A program made the translations under genes and the position numbers. From Burkholderiales bacterium (GTDB lineage: Bacteria; Pseudomonadota; Gammaproteobacteria; Burkholderiales; Burkholderiaceae_E), in the NCBI GenBank assembly GCA_020248665.1, contig JADCHE010000098.1, forward strand, positions 1-59,939: DNA of 59,939 nucleotides, written 5' to 3'. Of this stretch, positions 16,925-25,717 are shown in pieces. Numbering within the stretch: position 1 is the first letter of the stretch; each line of letters starts with the position of its first letter. The notes below the pieces were generated by a model that saw nothing but the letters and a program-made list of their open reading frames with translations, did not search any database and was not told where the DNA came from.

Positions 16925-18985
16925 TCAGGCCTCGGCCATCTCGTCCGCGTCGCTCGCCCGCGACACCCGGCCGCGCGCCGGCAGCCGTGGCGGCGGGCAG
17001 TCGATCGCGACGCAGAGCAGCCGCAGGAAGTCGCGGACCTCGGTGCTCGCGTCCGGCGGCAGCAGCGCGACCAGCTGGCGCACCAGCAGCGGCCGCGCGA
17101 GCGGCGGCAACAGCGCCGCGCGGCGCACCGCGGCATCGAGCGCGTCGAGCGTCAGCGCGCCCGGCGAGCCGCCGATCGGCACCAGGTCGAGCGAGCGGAT
17201 CGCCGCGTTCGCGGCGCGCTCGGCCTTCGCCTCGCTCACCTGTGCGCAGTGCGCGACCAGCGCGAACAGCACGCGCACGCAGCGCGCGTCCACCGGATCG
17301 GCGAGCACCGGCAGCCGCGGCCGAGCGGGCTGCGGCGACAGCCGCAGGCGCAGCAGCCCGAAGTGGATCCACTCGCGCAGCGTCACGCGGGCGTCGGCGT
17401 CGACGACGCCGCGCACGGTCGCGAGCAGCGTCTCGCGCGACGGCCGCGACAGCGGCCGCAGCCGCGCGACCGCGAGCTCCATCAACGGCCAGCGCAGCGA
17501 TCGCACGGTCTCGGGCTGCAGCAGCGCGAGCGACTCGCGCAGCGCCGGATGACGGCCTGCGGCGCTCGCCCACTCCGCGTCCCAGGCCGGCGACGCCTGC
17601 CCGGGCGTCTCGACGAGCGCCACCACCAGCGCCGCCGCGCCCGCGGGCTCGCGGGTGGCCTGCACCAGCCGCACCGACGCCGCCGTGCGCAGCTCGTCGA
17701 TCAGCTCGGAGCCGGGCAGCGCGCCGGGCGCGATCGGTGGCGCGGCGTCCGACGCGCCGCGGTCGACCGGCACGGTGTCCGCCCAGGTCGACCCGGGCGG
17801 CCGCGCACTCGACCGCACCAGCGACGCGATCATCGCGGCGTCGACCTCGTCGACCGGCCCGTGCGCGCCGGCGGCCATCGCGAAGTCGAGCGCGGGCAGC
17901 TCCGGCTCGCGGCGCTCGGGCTCGGCGAGCTCGCGCGGCTCGACCGGGGCCATGTCGCGCCCGTAGATCCGGTGCACGCGCTCGCGCAGCGGCGGGTGCG
18001 TCTCGAACCAGCGCCGCGACGGCGAGCCACCGATCAGCAGCAGGTGCGCGACGTTCTGCCAGTAGGGATGGCGCGCCGCCGCCGCCCGGCGCGGGTCACT
18101 CGGCCGCGCGGACGCGTCGCCGGCCTCGCGCCGCAGCGCCGCGGCCTGGCCGGCGACCTTGCGCAGCGCCCCGCCCAGGCCGTCGCGGCTGCGCGTGAAC
18201 GCGATCGCCTGCGCGTCCGCGAAGTACTCGCGCTGCCGGCCGACGCCCGCCTGGATCGCGCGTGCGGCGATCGCGCCGATCGAGCCGACGACCCGCAGCA
18301 CGATGCCCGCGAGCGCCATCGGCACCGCGATCGCGATGCCGACCGCACCGAGATCGCGGTCGCCCGCTCGGGCCGCGGCGCCCGCGAGCAGCGAGCGCCC
18401 GAAGAGCGCCACCCACTGCAGCCCGTGGTTGAGACCGATCAGGCGCGTGTTGAGCCGCACGTCGCCGTTGACGATGTGCGAGACCTCGTGGGCGAGCACG
18501 CCCTGCAATTCGTCGCGGGTCAGCCGGTGCAGCGCGCCGCGCGTGACGACGACCACCGACTGGTTGCGGTCCATGCCGGCGGTGAGCGCGTTGATCGTCG
18601 GCTCGTCCTCGAGCACGAACGCGCGCGGCACGCCGATCCGCGCGGCGATCGCGAGCTCCTCGAGAAGGTTCTGCAGCCGCCGGTGCAGCGGGTCGGAGGC
18701 CGTGTCGACCGCGACCGCGCCGAGCCGGCGCGCGACGACCACGCCGTCCTCGCGCAGCCGCGCGGTCTCGAGCCACGCGCCGCCGACGACGATCGCGAGC
18801 ACCACACCGATGTTGGTCGCGTGGAAGCCGCGCGGCGGCTCGCTGGCCGCACCGAAGATCAGGTGCCACAGCAGCGTCGCCGCCGCGTCGACCGCGACGA
18901 CCACCGCGACGGTCGCGAGCGCGTGCAGCCACGTCAGCCTGCGGCCGGCGCGCTCGGCCTGCGCCTGGTGGCGGGCGAAGTTCAT
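16925..18985 (-). CDS. M48-family membrane metalloprotease with long C-terminal extension
   Basis: A 686-residue membrane zinc protease of the HtpX/Ste24 type. Two hydrophobic segments (about residues 20-45 and 60-77) precede the peptidase domain, which has the zinc motif LAHEVSHIVNGD (about residue 164, HExxH) and the downstream glutamate in REYFADAQAIAFTR. Another hydrophobic pair lies between. After the usual M48 core (ending near HPPLRERVHRIYG, about residue 340) there are about 340 extra residues, mostly helical and Ala/Arg/Leu-rich, with no recognised domain. The gene follows lemA with a 49-bp gap, a pairing seen in many bacteria, and is likely co-transcribed with it. Confidence 0.9.
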   Translation of the reverse strand: MNFARHQAQAERAGRRLTWLHALATVAVVVAVDAAATLLWHLIFGAASEPPRGFHATNIGVVLAIVVGGAWLETARLREDGVVVARRLGAVAVDTASDPLHRRLQNLLEELAIAARIGVPRAFVLEDEPTINALTAGMDRNQSVVVVTRGALHRLTRDELQGVLAHEVSHIVNGDVRLNTRLIGLNHGLQWVALFGRSLLAGAAARAGDRDLGAVGIAIAVPMALAGIVLRVVGSIGAIAARAIQAGVGRQREYFADAQAIAFTRSRDGLGGALRKVAGQAAALRREAGDASARPSDPRRAAAARHPYWQNVAHLLLIGGSPSRRWFETHPPLRERVHRIYGRDMAPVEPRELAEPERREPELPALDFAMAAGAHGPVDEVDAAMIASLVRSSARPPGSTWADTVPVDRGASDAAPPIAPGALPGSELIDELRTAASVRLVQATREPAGAAALVVALVETPGQASPAWDAEWASAAGRHPALRESLALLQPETVRSLRWPLMELAVARLRPLSRPSRETLLATVRGVVDADARVTLREWIHFGLLRLRLSPQPARPRLPVLADPVDARCVRVLFALVAHCAQVSEAKAERAANAAIRSLDLVPIGGSPGALTLDALDAAVRRAALLPPLARPLLVRQLVALLPPDASTEVRDFLRLLCVAIDCPPPRLPARGRVSRASDADEMAEA

Positions 18986-19034
18986 CGCGCGCGCGCCGTC
19001 CCGCGCGCGGGACCCATCGGGAGCCGGGCCGCCA

Positions 19035-19628
19035 CTACGCCGTCACCGCCACAGGTTCGCGCTCGATGACGCCGCGCGTCGCGTGCAGCAGGCTCGCCCT
19101 CCGGAACGCGAACGCGACGGCCACGAGGTTGCCGGGGAATCGCTCGACCCCGTCGTTGTAGTCGGTGACCGCGTCGTTGTAGACCTGCCGCGCGAAGCCG
19201 ATCCGGTTCTCGGTGGACACCAGCTCCTCGGTCAGCCGCTCGAGCGTGCCGTCCGCCTTCAGTTCCGGGTGCGACTCGACGACCGCGAACAGCCGCCCGA
19301 CCGCACCCGAGAGCTCGAGCTCGGCCGCGTCGAGGCGGTCGACCGCGTGCGCGTCGGGCCAGCGCGCGACGGCGGACGCGCGCGCCGCGGCCGCGCCCTG
19401 CCGCGCGGCGACGACCGACTCGAGCGTCATCCGCTCGTGCTTCAGGTAGGCCCGCGCGACCTCGACGACACCGGGCACGAGGTCGTGCCGGCGCTTGAGC
19501 TGCACGTCGATCTGCGCGAAGGCGTTGCGCAACGCGTTGCGCAGGACGACCAGGCGGTTGTAGGCGAGCGCGGTCCACACGAGGGGCAGGGCGAGGACCA
19601 GCAGGAAGGACAGCAGACCGACCGACAT
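19035..19628 (-). CDS. lemA: LemA family protein
   Basis: A 197-residue LemA-family membrane protein: one N-terminal transmembrane helix (LLSFLLVLALPLVWTALAYN), followed by a long helical domain with the family hallmarks LRNAFAQIDVQLKRRHDLVPGVVEVARAY and ENRIGFARQVYNDAVTDYN. The start follows GGGAGC; a 13-residue longer reading is possible but less likely. LemA proteins are usually encoded with M48 proteases, as here, but their biochemical role is not settled. Confidence 0.92.
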   Translation of the reverse strand: MSVGLLSFLLVLALPLVWTALAYNRLVVLRNALRNAFAQIDVQLKRRHDLVPGVVEVARAYLKHERMTLESVVAARQGAAAARASAVARWPDAHAVDRLDAAELELSGAVGRLFAVVESHPELKADGTLERLTEELVSTENRIGFARQVYNDAVTDYNDGVERFPGNLVAVAFAFRRASLLHATRGVIEREPVAVTA

Positions 19629-19764
19629 CGGGGCTCCCGATGCGCAGCGGCGCGCATCGGAGGCCAAGCGTAGCGAGTTCGCGCGGGGCCGCCCGGTCCG
19701 ACCGATTGACGGTCGGACCGGGCGGAAGCGAGGCGCCGCCAGCGCGCTCGGCGCGAGTGCGGGC

Positions 19765-20373
19765 TCAGCGCGCGTTGATGCGCGCGAGCTCCTCGTCGCT
19801 GATGTACTCGAACAGCGTGACCACGCGGCGCACGCCCGGCACGCGGCTCGCGACGCTCGCGTAGCCCGGCCCCTCGCGCTCGGTGACGAGGCCCATCAGG
19901 TAGACGACGCTGTTCTCGGTCACCACCTTCACCGCATTGGAGGTCAGCACCTTCTCGTTGAGGATGCCCGCCCTCACGCGGGCGGTGATCGCGGTGTCGT
20001 TCGCCGTCGTGGAGAAGGTCACGCGGTTCGCGAGTTCGAGTTCGTTGTGGACCTCTCGCACGCCGGGTATCTGGCGCATCACGCGCTCGGCGTCGGCCTT
20101 CGCGGTCTCGTCGGGCACCTGGCCGGTCAGCAGCACCCGGCGGTTGTAGCTGGTGACCGCGACGCCGTTGGCGCCCTTGATCGCGTCGCTCATGCGGCTC
20201 GCGCCGCGCAGCTCGATCTCGGTGTCCTCGGCCTGCGCGCCGACGGTGCGGCGATCGAGCGCCGCCATCGTGCCGACCGCCATGCCGGTGGCCGCCAGCG
20301 GCAGGCAGCCGCTCGCGGCGAGGGACGAGCCGATCAGCGCGGCGAGCACGGCGAGCCTTCGCGTCGTGTGCAT
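19765..20373 (-). CDS. BON-domain outer-membrane lipoprotein (DolP-like)
   Basis: A 202-residue lipoprotein: the signal peptide ends in a lipobox (AASGC). Two BON domains follow, at about residues 55-115 (VAVTSYNRRVLLTGQVPDE... VREVHNELEL) and 130-200 (NAVKVVTENSVVYLMGLVTERE). The arrangement matches E. coli DolP (YraP), which supports outer-membrane integrity. The start is set by AGGAGA 7 nt upstream. It is the last gene of an lpoA-yraN-BON run; in E. coli diaA lies between yraN and dolP, and it is missing here. Confidence 0.9.
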   Translation of the reverse strand: MHTTRRLAVLAALIGSSLAASGCLPLAATGMAVGTMAALDRRTVGAQAEDTEIELRGASRMSDAIKGANGVAVTSYNRRVLLTGQVPDETAKADAERVMRQIPGVREVHNELELANRVTFSTTANDTAITARVRAGILNEKVLTSNAVKVVTENSVVYLMGLVTEREGPGYASVASRVPGVRRVVTLFEYISDEELARINAR

Positions 20374-20471
20374 GGGTGTTCTCCTGGCTGGGTCGCGCCG
20401 CGAGGTGTGCGTGGGCGATGCGGGCGGCGCTGCGACCGGCGCGATGATAGCAGCGCGCGCGACGCGCCCTC

Positions 20472-20831
20472 CTACGCGCCGTCGAAGGCCGCGCGGATCC
20501 AGCGCGGCTCGCCGGCCTCGAACGCGACCACGTCGAAGCGGCACGGCGGCCACGCGCGCTGCCCGAAGCGGCGCAGCAGGTAGAGCTGCGCGGCGATCAC
20601 GACGCGCCGCTGCTTGCGCGCGTCGACGCTCGCGGCGGCGCCACCGAAGCGCGCGTCGCGCCGCGCGCGGACCTCGACGAACACCCAGTGCGCGCCGTCG
20701 CGCATCACCAGGTCGATCTCGCCGCCCTTGAAGCGCACGTTGCGCTCGACAGCGACGAGCCCGTGCCCCGCGAGCCAGGCCTGCGCGCGCGCCTCGGCAT
20801 CGAAGCCTTCCCGCTGGCGCGGCGCGACCAC
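20472..20831 (-). CDS. yraN: UPF0102 family protein YraN
   Basis: A 119-residue protein of the YraN family, which has a restriction-endonuclease-like (Holliday-junction-resolvase-like) fold. The core motifs are present: [42 protein letters not shown] and [16 protein letters not shown]; the E-x-D...E-x-K-type nuclease pattern appears as GEID...EVR. The GTG start proposed here begins 13 bp after the lpoA stop and gives the usual length; upstream starts would run back through lpoA. The ribosome-binding site is weak, consistent with coupling to lpoA. Function is not established. Confidence 0.85.
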   Translation of the reverse strand: MVAPRQREGFDAEARAQAWLAGHGLVAVERNVRFKGGEIDLVMRDGAHWVFVEVRARRDARFGGAAASVDARKQRRVVIAAQLYLLRRFGQRAWPPCRFDVVAFEAGEPRWIRAAFDGA

Positions 20832-20844
20832 CGGTGCGCGGCGC

Positions 20845-21978
20845 TCAAGGGGTGGCGAACGCCACCGGCATGCCGTTGCGGTATTCGGCGGGCAGCGCGA
20901 GCCGCTCGACGCGCGGCCCCGCCGTGCGTTCGTAGCGCAGCTTGCCGGTGACCCCGTCGAGCTCGAACGCGGTGTCGCCCGCGAGCAGCAGGCGACCGAC
21001 GCGGAACGCATCGATGCCGAGCGCGTAGAGCCGCTGCATCTCGACGTTGAAGCCCGCCGGGACCTTCGGATAGGCCATCACGGCGGGGCTGTCCGGCTCG
21101 AGCAGCCACGGCATCTCGAGCACGCGCATGCCGTCGAGCTCGGGCAGCCGCAGTTGCGCGGTGTTGCCGATGCTCGCGAGCGACGTGCTCCAGACAGCGG
21201 TGTCGCCGCCGAGCGTGCCGCGCAGCACGCGCGCCTGCTCGGCGCCCATCGCGAGGAACACGACGTCGGGGGCGGGCGTGCCGAGGCGCGCACGCAGGTC
21301 GCGCGACGGACGCGGCCCCGCGAACTCGACGATCTCGCGCATCTCCCCGCCGAGCGCGAGCCACGCGTCGCCGAACGACTGCGCGCCGCGGCGCGCGAGC
21401 GGTGATGCGACGGTGACCGCGGCGGCGCGCGGACGGCGCGTACCGGCGCGCGGCAACGCCTGCGCGAACGCGAGGCCCGCGACCTGCCGTGCCTCGCTCT
21501 CGATCGACAGCCCGAAGAACGCGAGTCTCGACGACACCGGCGCGTGGCCGTCGGGCATGTTGAGCGCGAGCGTGGGCAGGCCGAGCGGGCCGAGGTCGAC
21601 GAGCGCGTTCGCGCCGTTGCGGGTCACCGGGCCGAGCACCAGTGCGACGCTGCGCTCGGCGAGCTCGGCGAAGATGCTGGCGAGCTCGTCGGCCTGGTCG
21701 TCGAGCTCGATCGCCTCGACGACGACGCCCTCGCCGTCGCGCCCGTGCGCGGCCTTCACGCCCGCGAGCAGCGACTGCGCCGCGCGCGCGAAGGGGCCGT
21801 CCTGACGGGGCAGCAGCAGCGCGATCGTCTGCGGCCCCTGGCCGAAGCGCGTGCGCGGCCTCGGTGCGCCGGGATCCGCCGGTGGCGCCTCGTTTGCCCT
21901 GCCCTGCGCCGACGCCCACAATGGGGCCGCGAGCCCACCGATCACCCCTGACAGCACGACGGCGCGACGAGACGGCAT
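20845..21978 (-). CDS. lpoA: LpoA/LppC-like penicillin-binding protein activator
   Basis: A 377-residue periplasmic protein with the periplasmic-binding-protein-like fold of LpoA C-terminal domains ([42 protein letters not shown]; ends [25 protein letters not shown]). In enterobacteria LpoA activates PBP1A from the outer membrane. Here the signal sequence ([23 protein letters not shown]) has no lipobox cysteine, so it is probably soluble and periplasmic, and the twin Arg could allow Tat export. The E. coli N-terminal TPR-like domain is absent. Its start codon overlaps the divergent rsmI start codon, and its likely -10 (TATAAT) lies inside rsmI. Confidence 0.85.
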   Translation of the reverse strand: MPSRRAVVLSGVIGGLAAPLWASAQGRANEAPPADPGAPRPRTRFGQGPQTIALLLPRQDGPFARAAQSLLAGVKAAHGRDGEGVVVEAIELDDQADELASIFAELAERSVALVLGPVTRNGANALVDLGPLGLPTLALNMPDGHAPVSSRLAFFGLSIESEARQVAGLAFAQALPRAGTRRPRAAAVTVASPLARRGAQSFGDAWLALGGEMREIVEFAGPRPSRDLRARLGTPAPDVVFLAMGAEQARVLRGTLGGDTAVWSTSLASIGNTAQLRLPELDGMRVLEMPWLLEPDSPAVMAYPKVPAGFNVEMQRLYALGIDAFRVGRLLLAGDTAFELDGVTGKLRYERTAGPRVERLALPAEYRNGMPVAFATP

Positions 21979-22900
21979 GACCGATCCAGACTCCGGGCAG
22001 GCTCCCGAAGCGGGCGCACTGTCCGTCGGATTATACGTAGTGGCCACCCCGATCGGCCGGCTCTCGGACCTCGGTCTTAGGGCATGCGACACGTTGAAGC
22101 ATGTCGACGTCGTCGCCGCCGAGGACACTCGCGTCACGCGCGTGCTGCTCGACCATGTCGGCGCCCGACCGACGCTCGTGCCGAGCCACGAGCACAACGA
22201 GGCGCGCAGCGCGCAGGCGATCGTCGAGCGGCTGCGCGCCGGCCAGCGGGTCGCGCTGGTCAGCGACGCGGGCACGCCCGGCATCAGCGACCCGGGTGCG
22301 CGCGTCGTCGCCGCGGTCCACGACGCGGGCTTGCCGGTGATCCCGGTGCCCGGCCCGTCGGCCGTGACGACGCTGCTGTCGGCCGCCGGCTTCTCCGAGC
22401 CGCGGTTCCGCTTCGAAGGGTTCCTGCCCGCGCGGCCGAAGGCGCGCCGCGAGCGGCTCGCGGTGCTCGCGCGCAGCGACGCGGTGGTCGTGTTCTACGA
22501 ATCGCCGCACCGCATCGTCGAGACCGTCGAGGACCTCGCCGCCGCGCTCGAGCCGGACCGCGCGGTCGTCGTCGGCCGCGAGCTCACCAAGCGCTTCGAG
22601 CAGGTCCACCGGAGCAGCGCGGGCGCGCTGCCCGCGTGGCTCGCCGAGGACCCCGACCGGCGGCGCGGCGAGTTCGTGATCGCGTTCGACGCGGCACCGC
22701 CCGAGGTGTCGGCGATCGAGGCGGCCGACGCCTGGCTCGGGGCGCTGTGCGCCGAGCTGCCGGTCCGGCAGGCCGCGCGCATCGCGGCGCGCGCGACCGG
22801 CCTGCGGGCGAACGACCTCTACCGGCGCGCGCTCGCGCTGCGCGGCGCACGGGACGACGAGGCGGACGAGTCCGACGGGACCGCGCCGCGCGACGCGTAG
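21977..22900 (+). CDS. rsmI: 16S rRNA (cytidine1402-2'-O)-methyltransferase
   Basis: Methylates the ribose of C1402 in 16S rRNA using SAM. The 307-residue protein has the tetrapyrrole-methylase-type signature: GLYVVATPIGR near the N-terminus, AAEDTRVTR, SDAGTPGISDPG (about residues 94-105) and VPGPSAVTTLLSAAG. Codons near the 5' end are unusual for this genome (TTA, GTA, CTT, AGG, GCA). Part of this stretch is the complement of a TATAAT for lpoA, so the codon choice may be constrained by the promoter. Its ATG is offset by one base from the lpoA ATG on the other strand, leaving no intergenic DNA. Confidence 0.95.
   Translation: MTDPDSGQAPEAGALSVGLYVVATPIGRLSDLGLRACDTLKHVDVVAAEDTRVTRVLLDHVGARPTLVPSHEHNEARSAQAIVERLRAGQRVALVSDAGTPGISDPGARVVAAVHDAGLPVIPVPGPSAVTTLLSAAGFSEPRFRFEGFLPARPKARRERLAVLARSDAVVVFYESPHRIVETVEDLAAALEPDRAVVVGRELTKRFEQVHRSSAGALPAWLAEDPDRRRGEFVIAFDAAPPEVSAIEAADAWLGALCAELPVRQAARIAARATGLRANDLYRRALALRGARDDEADESDGTAPRDA
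22030..22035 (-). promoter_or_regulatory. Candidate -10 element (TATAAT) of lpoA, inside rsmI
   Basis: The minus strand reads CGTATAATCCG, a perfect -10 about 52 bp upstream of the lpoA start. No good -35 was seen at 16-18 bp. It coincides with rare TTA TAC GTA codons of rsmI. Confidence 0.5.
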
Positions 22901-22931
22901 CGCCGGGGCGGCGCGCCGCCGGCCCGCGCGG

Positions 22932-24125
22932 TCAGCGCACGACCGGGATCGGCCTCGTGCCGCCAGCCGCGCCGATCCGCTCGGCGACCGCGACCGCGTC
23001 GTCGCGCCGGTTCCACGGCCCGACCTGCACGCGCCAGACCTCCCCGGACTGCACCAGTTCGGCCGGCACCAGCAGCCACGGCAGCTCGCGCTGCAGCCGC
23101 GCACGGGCCTGCTCGGCGTTGTCGCGCGAGGCGAACGCGCCGAACTGCAGCCATACACCCGGCCCCGCGACGTCCGCGGGGGACGCCGACGGCAGCGTGG
23201 GATCGAGGCGCGCGATGGGCGCGGCGTCGACGACGACCGGCATCGCGGGCCGGTCGTCGATCGTCGTCTCGACCGACAGCCGCTCTGCCGCGGCCTCGGC
23301 CAGCATCGGCACGCTCGCGCCGGCCGGCGGGTGGTCGTCCGCGCCCGCGACGTCCGAGCGTACCGCGGTCTGCAGCGGGCGCTGCGGCGCGCCGGGCGCC
23401 GAGAGCAGCTCGAGGTCGACCTCGGCGCTGCCGGTCTCGACGTAGCCGAGCTTCCACGCGGCGGTGTAGCTGAGATCGATCACGCGCCGGTTCAGGAACG
23501 GCCCGCGGTCGTTGACGCGCACGACGACGCTGCGGCCGTTGCGCACGTTGGTCACCCGCACGTAGCTCGGGATCGGCAGCGTCGGGTGCGCCGCGGTCAT
23601 GCCATACATGTCGTAGCGCTCGCCGCTCGACGTCGGCCGGCCGTGGAACTTGCGGCCGTACCACGATGCATGGCCGCGCTCCCGATGCTCGCGCAGGTCC
23701 GGACGGGGCACGTAGCCGCGGCCGAACACCGTGTACGGCCGGTTCGCGACCGGGTGCAGCGGCTCGGCGCGCGGCACCGCGTCCGGGATGGCCGCCAGGT
23801 TCGACGGCGGGTTCTCGCCCGGGCCGTCGTCGAGGTAGCAGGCGCCGCAGCGCGGCGCCGGGCGCGTCGGCGCGCGCGCCGACGGTCGCGGCGAGGGCGC
23901 GGGCGCGGTCTTCGCGCCCGGCGCAGGCGCCGGGGCCGGGGCCGGCGCCTCGACGATCGGCGGCGGCGCGCTCGGCGCGCTCGGTGCGCTCGGCGCGGGC
24001 GTCTCGAGCGGTACGCTCGAGCAGCCGGCCGCGAGCGCGATCACCGCGATCGCGACCGGGCCCGACCCACGCCGCGCCCAGCACGCGCGGCCGGGTGTCT
24101 CGAACCCGCGCGTCGTCCCGCTCAC
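22932..24125 (-). CDS. rlpA: Septal-ring lytic transglycosylase RlpA, with SPOR domain
   Basis: A 397-residue outer-membrane lipoprotein that cleaves glycan strands stripped of peptide stems at division sites. The signal ends in a lipobox (ALAAGCSS, about residue 29). A long Ala/Pro linker follows, then the double-psi beta-barrel: GHASWYGRKFHGRPTSSGE, the conserved AAHPTLP and VRVNDRGPF with catalytic-type Asp, about residues 150-235. The C-terminal 75 residues are a SPOR domain (VWLQFGAFASRDNAEQARARL; WRVQVGPW). The GTG start overlaps the preceding stop (GTGA). It is convergent with rsmI. Confidence 0.93.
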   Translation of the reverse strand: MSGTTRGFETPGRACWARRGSGPVAIAVIALAAGCSSVPLETPAPSAPSAPSAPPPIVEAPAPAPAPAPGAKTAPAPSPRPSARAPTRPAPRCGACYLDDGPGENPPSNLAAIPDAVPRAEPLHPVANRPYTVFGRGYVPRPDLREHRERGHASWYGRKFHGRPTSSGERYDMYGMTAAHPTLPIPSYVRVTNVRNGRSVVVRVNDRGPFLNRRVIDLSYTAAWKLGYVETGSAEVDLELLSAPGAPQRPLQTAVRSDVAGADDHPPAGASVPMLAEAAAERLSVETTIDDRPAMPVVVDAAPIARLDPTLPSASPADVAGPGVWLQFGAFASRDNAEQARARLQRELPWLLVPAELVQSGEVWRVQVGPWNRRDDAVAVAERIGAAGGTRPIPVVR

Positions 24126-24892
24126 CCGAGCCTCGCGTCGATCGCGTCGCGCAGCCGCGCGAGGTAGCGCAGCCCCTCGATCGCACGCGGGCCGTACCAC
24201 GAGGTCATCTCGCCGTCGATCGTCGCGCAGCGCGACGCGGGCAGGCCGTGCCCGCGCGCGAACGCCGCGGCGTCGCGCTCGCGGAAGCGGTACGGCTCGC
24301 TCGAGAACAGCACGAGGTCGAGGTCGGCGGGGGGCATCGCGGCCCAGTCGACCTCGGGATAGCGGCGCGTCGCGCCGGGCGGCACGCGGACCCGCAGTCC
24401 GACCTGCGCGAGCATGTCGGCGACGAAGGTGTCGCGCGATACCGTCATCCAGGGCTCCTTCCAGATCAGGTACGCCACGTCGAGCGCGCGCCATTGTCGC
24501 GTCCGGGTCGCGGCGTGCGCGGCGAGCCATTCGTCCGACAGACGGGCGGCCTGCGGCACGCGATCGAAGGTGCGGCCGAAGCGCTCGAAGAGGTCGAGCG
24601 TGTCGGCGGCCGTGCGCGGGTGCGTGACGACGACCTCGGGCACGTGCGCGGCGAGCCGCTCGACCGTCGGCTTCTCGTTCTCGTCGACGTTGACGACGAG
24701 GTGCGTCGGCGCGAGCGCGATCACCCGCTCGACGTCGACGGTCTTGGTGCCGCCGACCTTCGGCACCGCGCGCACCGCGTCCTTCGGATGGATGCAGAAC
24801 CCGGTGCGGCCGACGACGTGCTCGCCGAGCTCGAGCGCGAACAGCAGCTCGGTCAGGCTCGGGACGAGGCTGACGATGCGCGGCGCGATCAT
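24122..24892 (-). CDS. BtuF-like (helical-backbone metal/cobalamin receptor) protein lacking a signal peptide
   Basis: A 256-residue protein related to class III solute-binding proteins such as BtuF: RIVSLVPSLTELLFALELGEHVVGRTGFCIHP is the family's N-terminal lobe, followed by KVGGTKTVDVERVIALAPTHLVV. Unlike exported relatives it starts directly with the domain, at an ATG that overlaps the upstream stop (ATGA), so it is predicted to stay in the cytoplasm. It lies between an SDR gene and rlpA with 4-bp overlaps at both ends. No ABC permease or ATPase is nearby. Ligand unknown; cobalamin is a guess from the family. Confidence 0.85.
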   Translation of the reverse strand: MIAPRIVSLVPSLTELLFALELGEHVVGRTGFCIHPKDAVRAVPKVGGTKTVDVERVIALAPTHLVVNVDENEKPTVERLAAHVPEVVVTHPRTAADTLDLFERFGRTFDRVPQAARLSDEWLAAHAATRTRQWRALDVAYLIWKEPWMTVSRDTFVADMLAQVGLRVRVPPGATRRYPEVDWAAMPPADLDLVLFSSEPYRFRERDAAAFARGHGLPASRCATIDGEMTSWYGPRAIEGLRYLARLRDAIDARLG

Positions 24893-25659
24893 TCCTGCGG
24901 CGGGCGCGGCTTGTGGGGCGCGCGTGCGAAGGCCGCGTCGAACACCGCGTCGGGCAGCAGGCGCAAGGCCCGCGCGACCCAGCCCATCTGCCACGGGATC
25001 ACCGCGAACGAGCGTCCGCGCGCGATCGCATCGGCCGCGCGCGCCGCGAACGCGTCGGCGTCCATGAGGAACGGCATCGGATAGCGGTTGCGCGCGGTCA
25101 TCGGCGTGCGGATGTAGCCGGGCGCGATCGTGACGACCTTGAGCCCCGTCGCCCTGAGCTCGAGGCGCAGGCTCTCGAGGTAGGCGATCGTCGCGGCCTT
25201 CGAGGCGCAGTAGCCGCCGAGCGAGGGCATGCCGCGGATGCCGGCGACGCTCGCGATGCCGGCGAGCGTGCCGGCGCCGCGCGCGCGCATCGGCCCGACG
25301 AAGGGCGCGAAGGTGTCGAACACGCCGACCACGTTGGTGCGAAGGATCCGCTCGAACGACACGTCGTCGCCGGGCGTCCCGGTCAACGTCGGGCCGTTGA
25401 TGCCGGCATTCGCGACGACGACGTCGGGCGCGCCGAAGCGCGCGACGAAATCGGCGGCGGCCGCGTGCATCGCGGCGCGGTCGGTGACATCGACCGCGTA
25501 CGGCACGCCGACGCCGTCGGGCATCCTCGCCGCGAGCGCGTCGAGCGCGTCGCGCCGCCGCGCGGCCAGGCCGATCCGCGCGCCCGGATGGCGCCGCGCA
25601 TATTCGAGCGCGATCGCCTCGCCGAGCCCGCTCGAGGCGCCGGTGACGAAGACCTTCAA
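24889..25659 (-). CDS. SDR family oxidoreductase
   Basis: A 256-residue classical short-chain dehydrogenase/reductase. The cofactor motif is TGASSGLG (residues 6-13), with NAG at VVANAGI, the catalytic Ser in GIASVAGIRG and the Tyr/Lys in YCASK (about residues 150-154). An Arg after the Rossmann beta-2 strand (LAARRRD) suggests NADP(H). Translation appears to start at TTG (TTG AAG GTC TTC), preceded by GGGGGC; no ATG gives a complete Rossmann fold. It overlaps the BtuF-like gene by 4 bp. Substrate unknown; it belongs to the conserved dsbA-SDR neighbourhood of Burkholderiales. Confidence 0.9.
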   Translation of the reverse strand: MKVFVTGASSGLGEAIALEYARRHPGARIGLAARRRDALDALAARMPDGVGVPYAVDVTDRAAMHAAAADFVARFGAPDVVVANAGINGPTLTGTPGDDVSFERILRTNVVGVFDTFAPFVGPMRARGAGTLAGIASVAGIRGMPSLGGYCASKAATIAYLESLRLELRATGLKVVTIAPGYIRTPMTARNRYPMPFLMDADAFAARAADAIARGRSFAVIPWQMGWVARALRLLPDAVFDAAFARAPHKPRPPQE

Positions 25660-25717
25660 CGCGCCCCCGGCCGCGGGCCCGCCGACGCGTCGAGGCCGGG
25701 CACGCGCCGCCCCGCTG

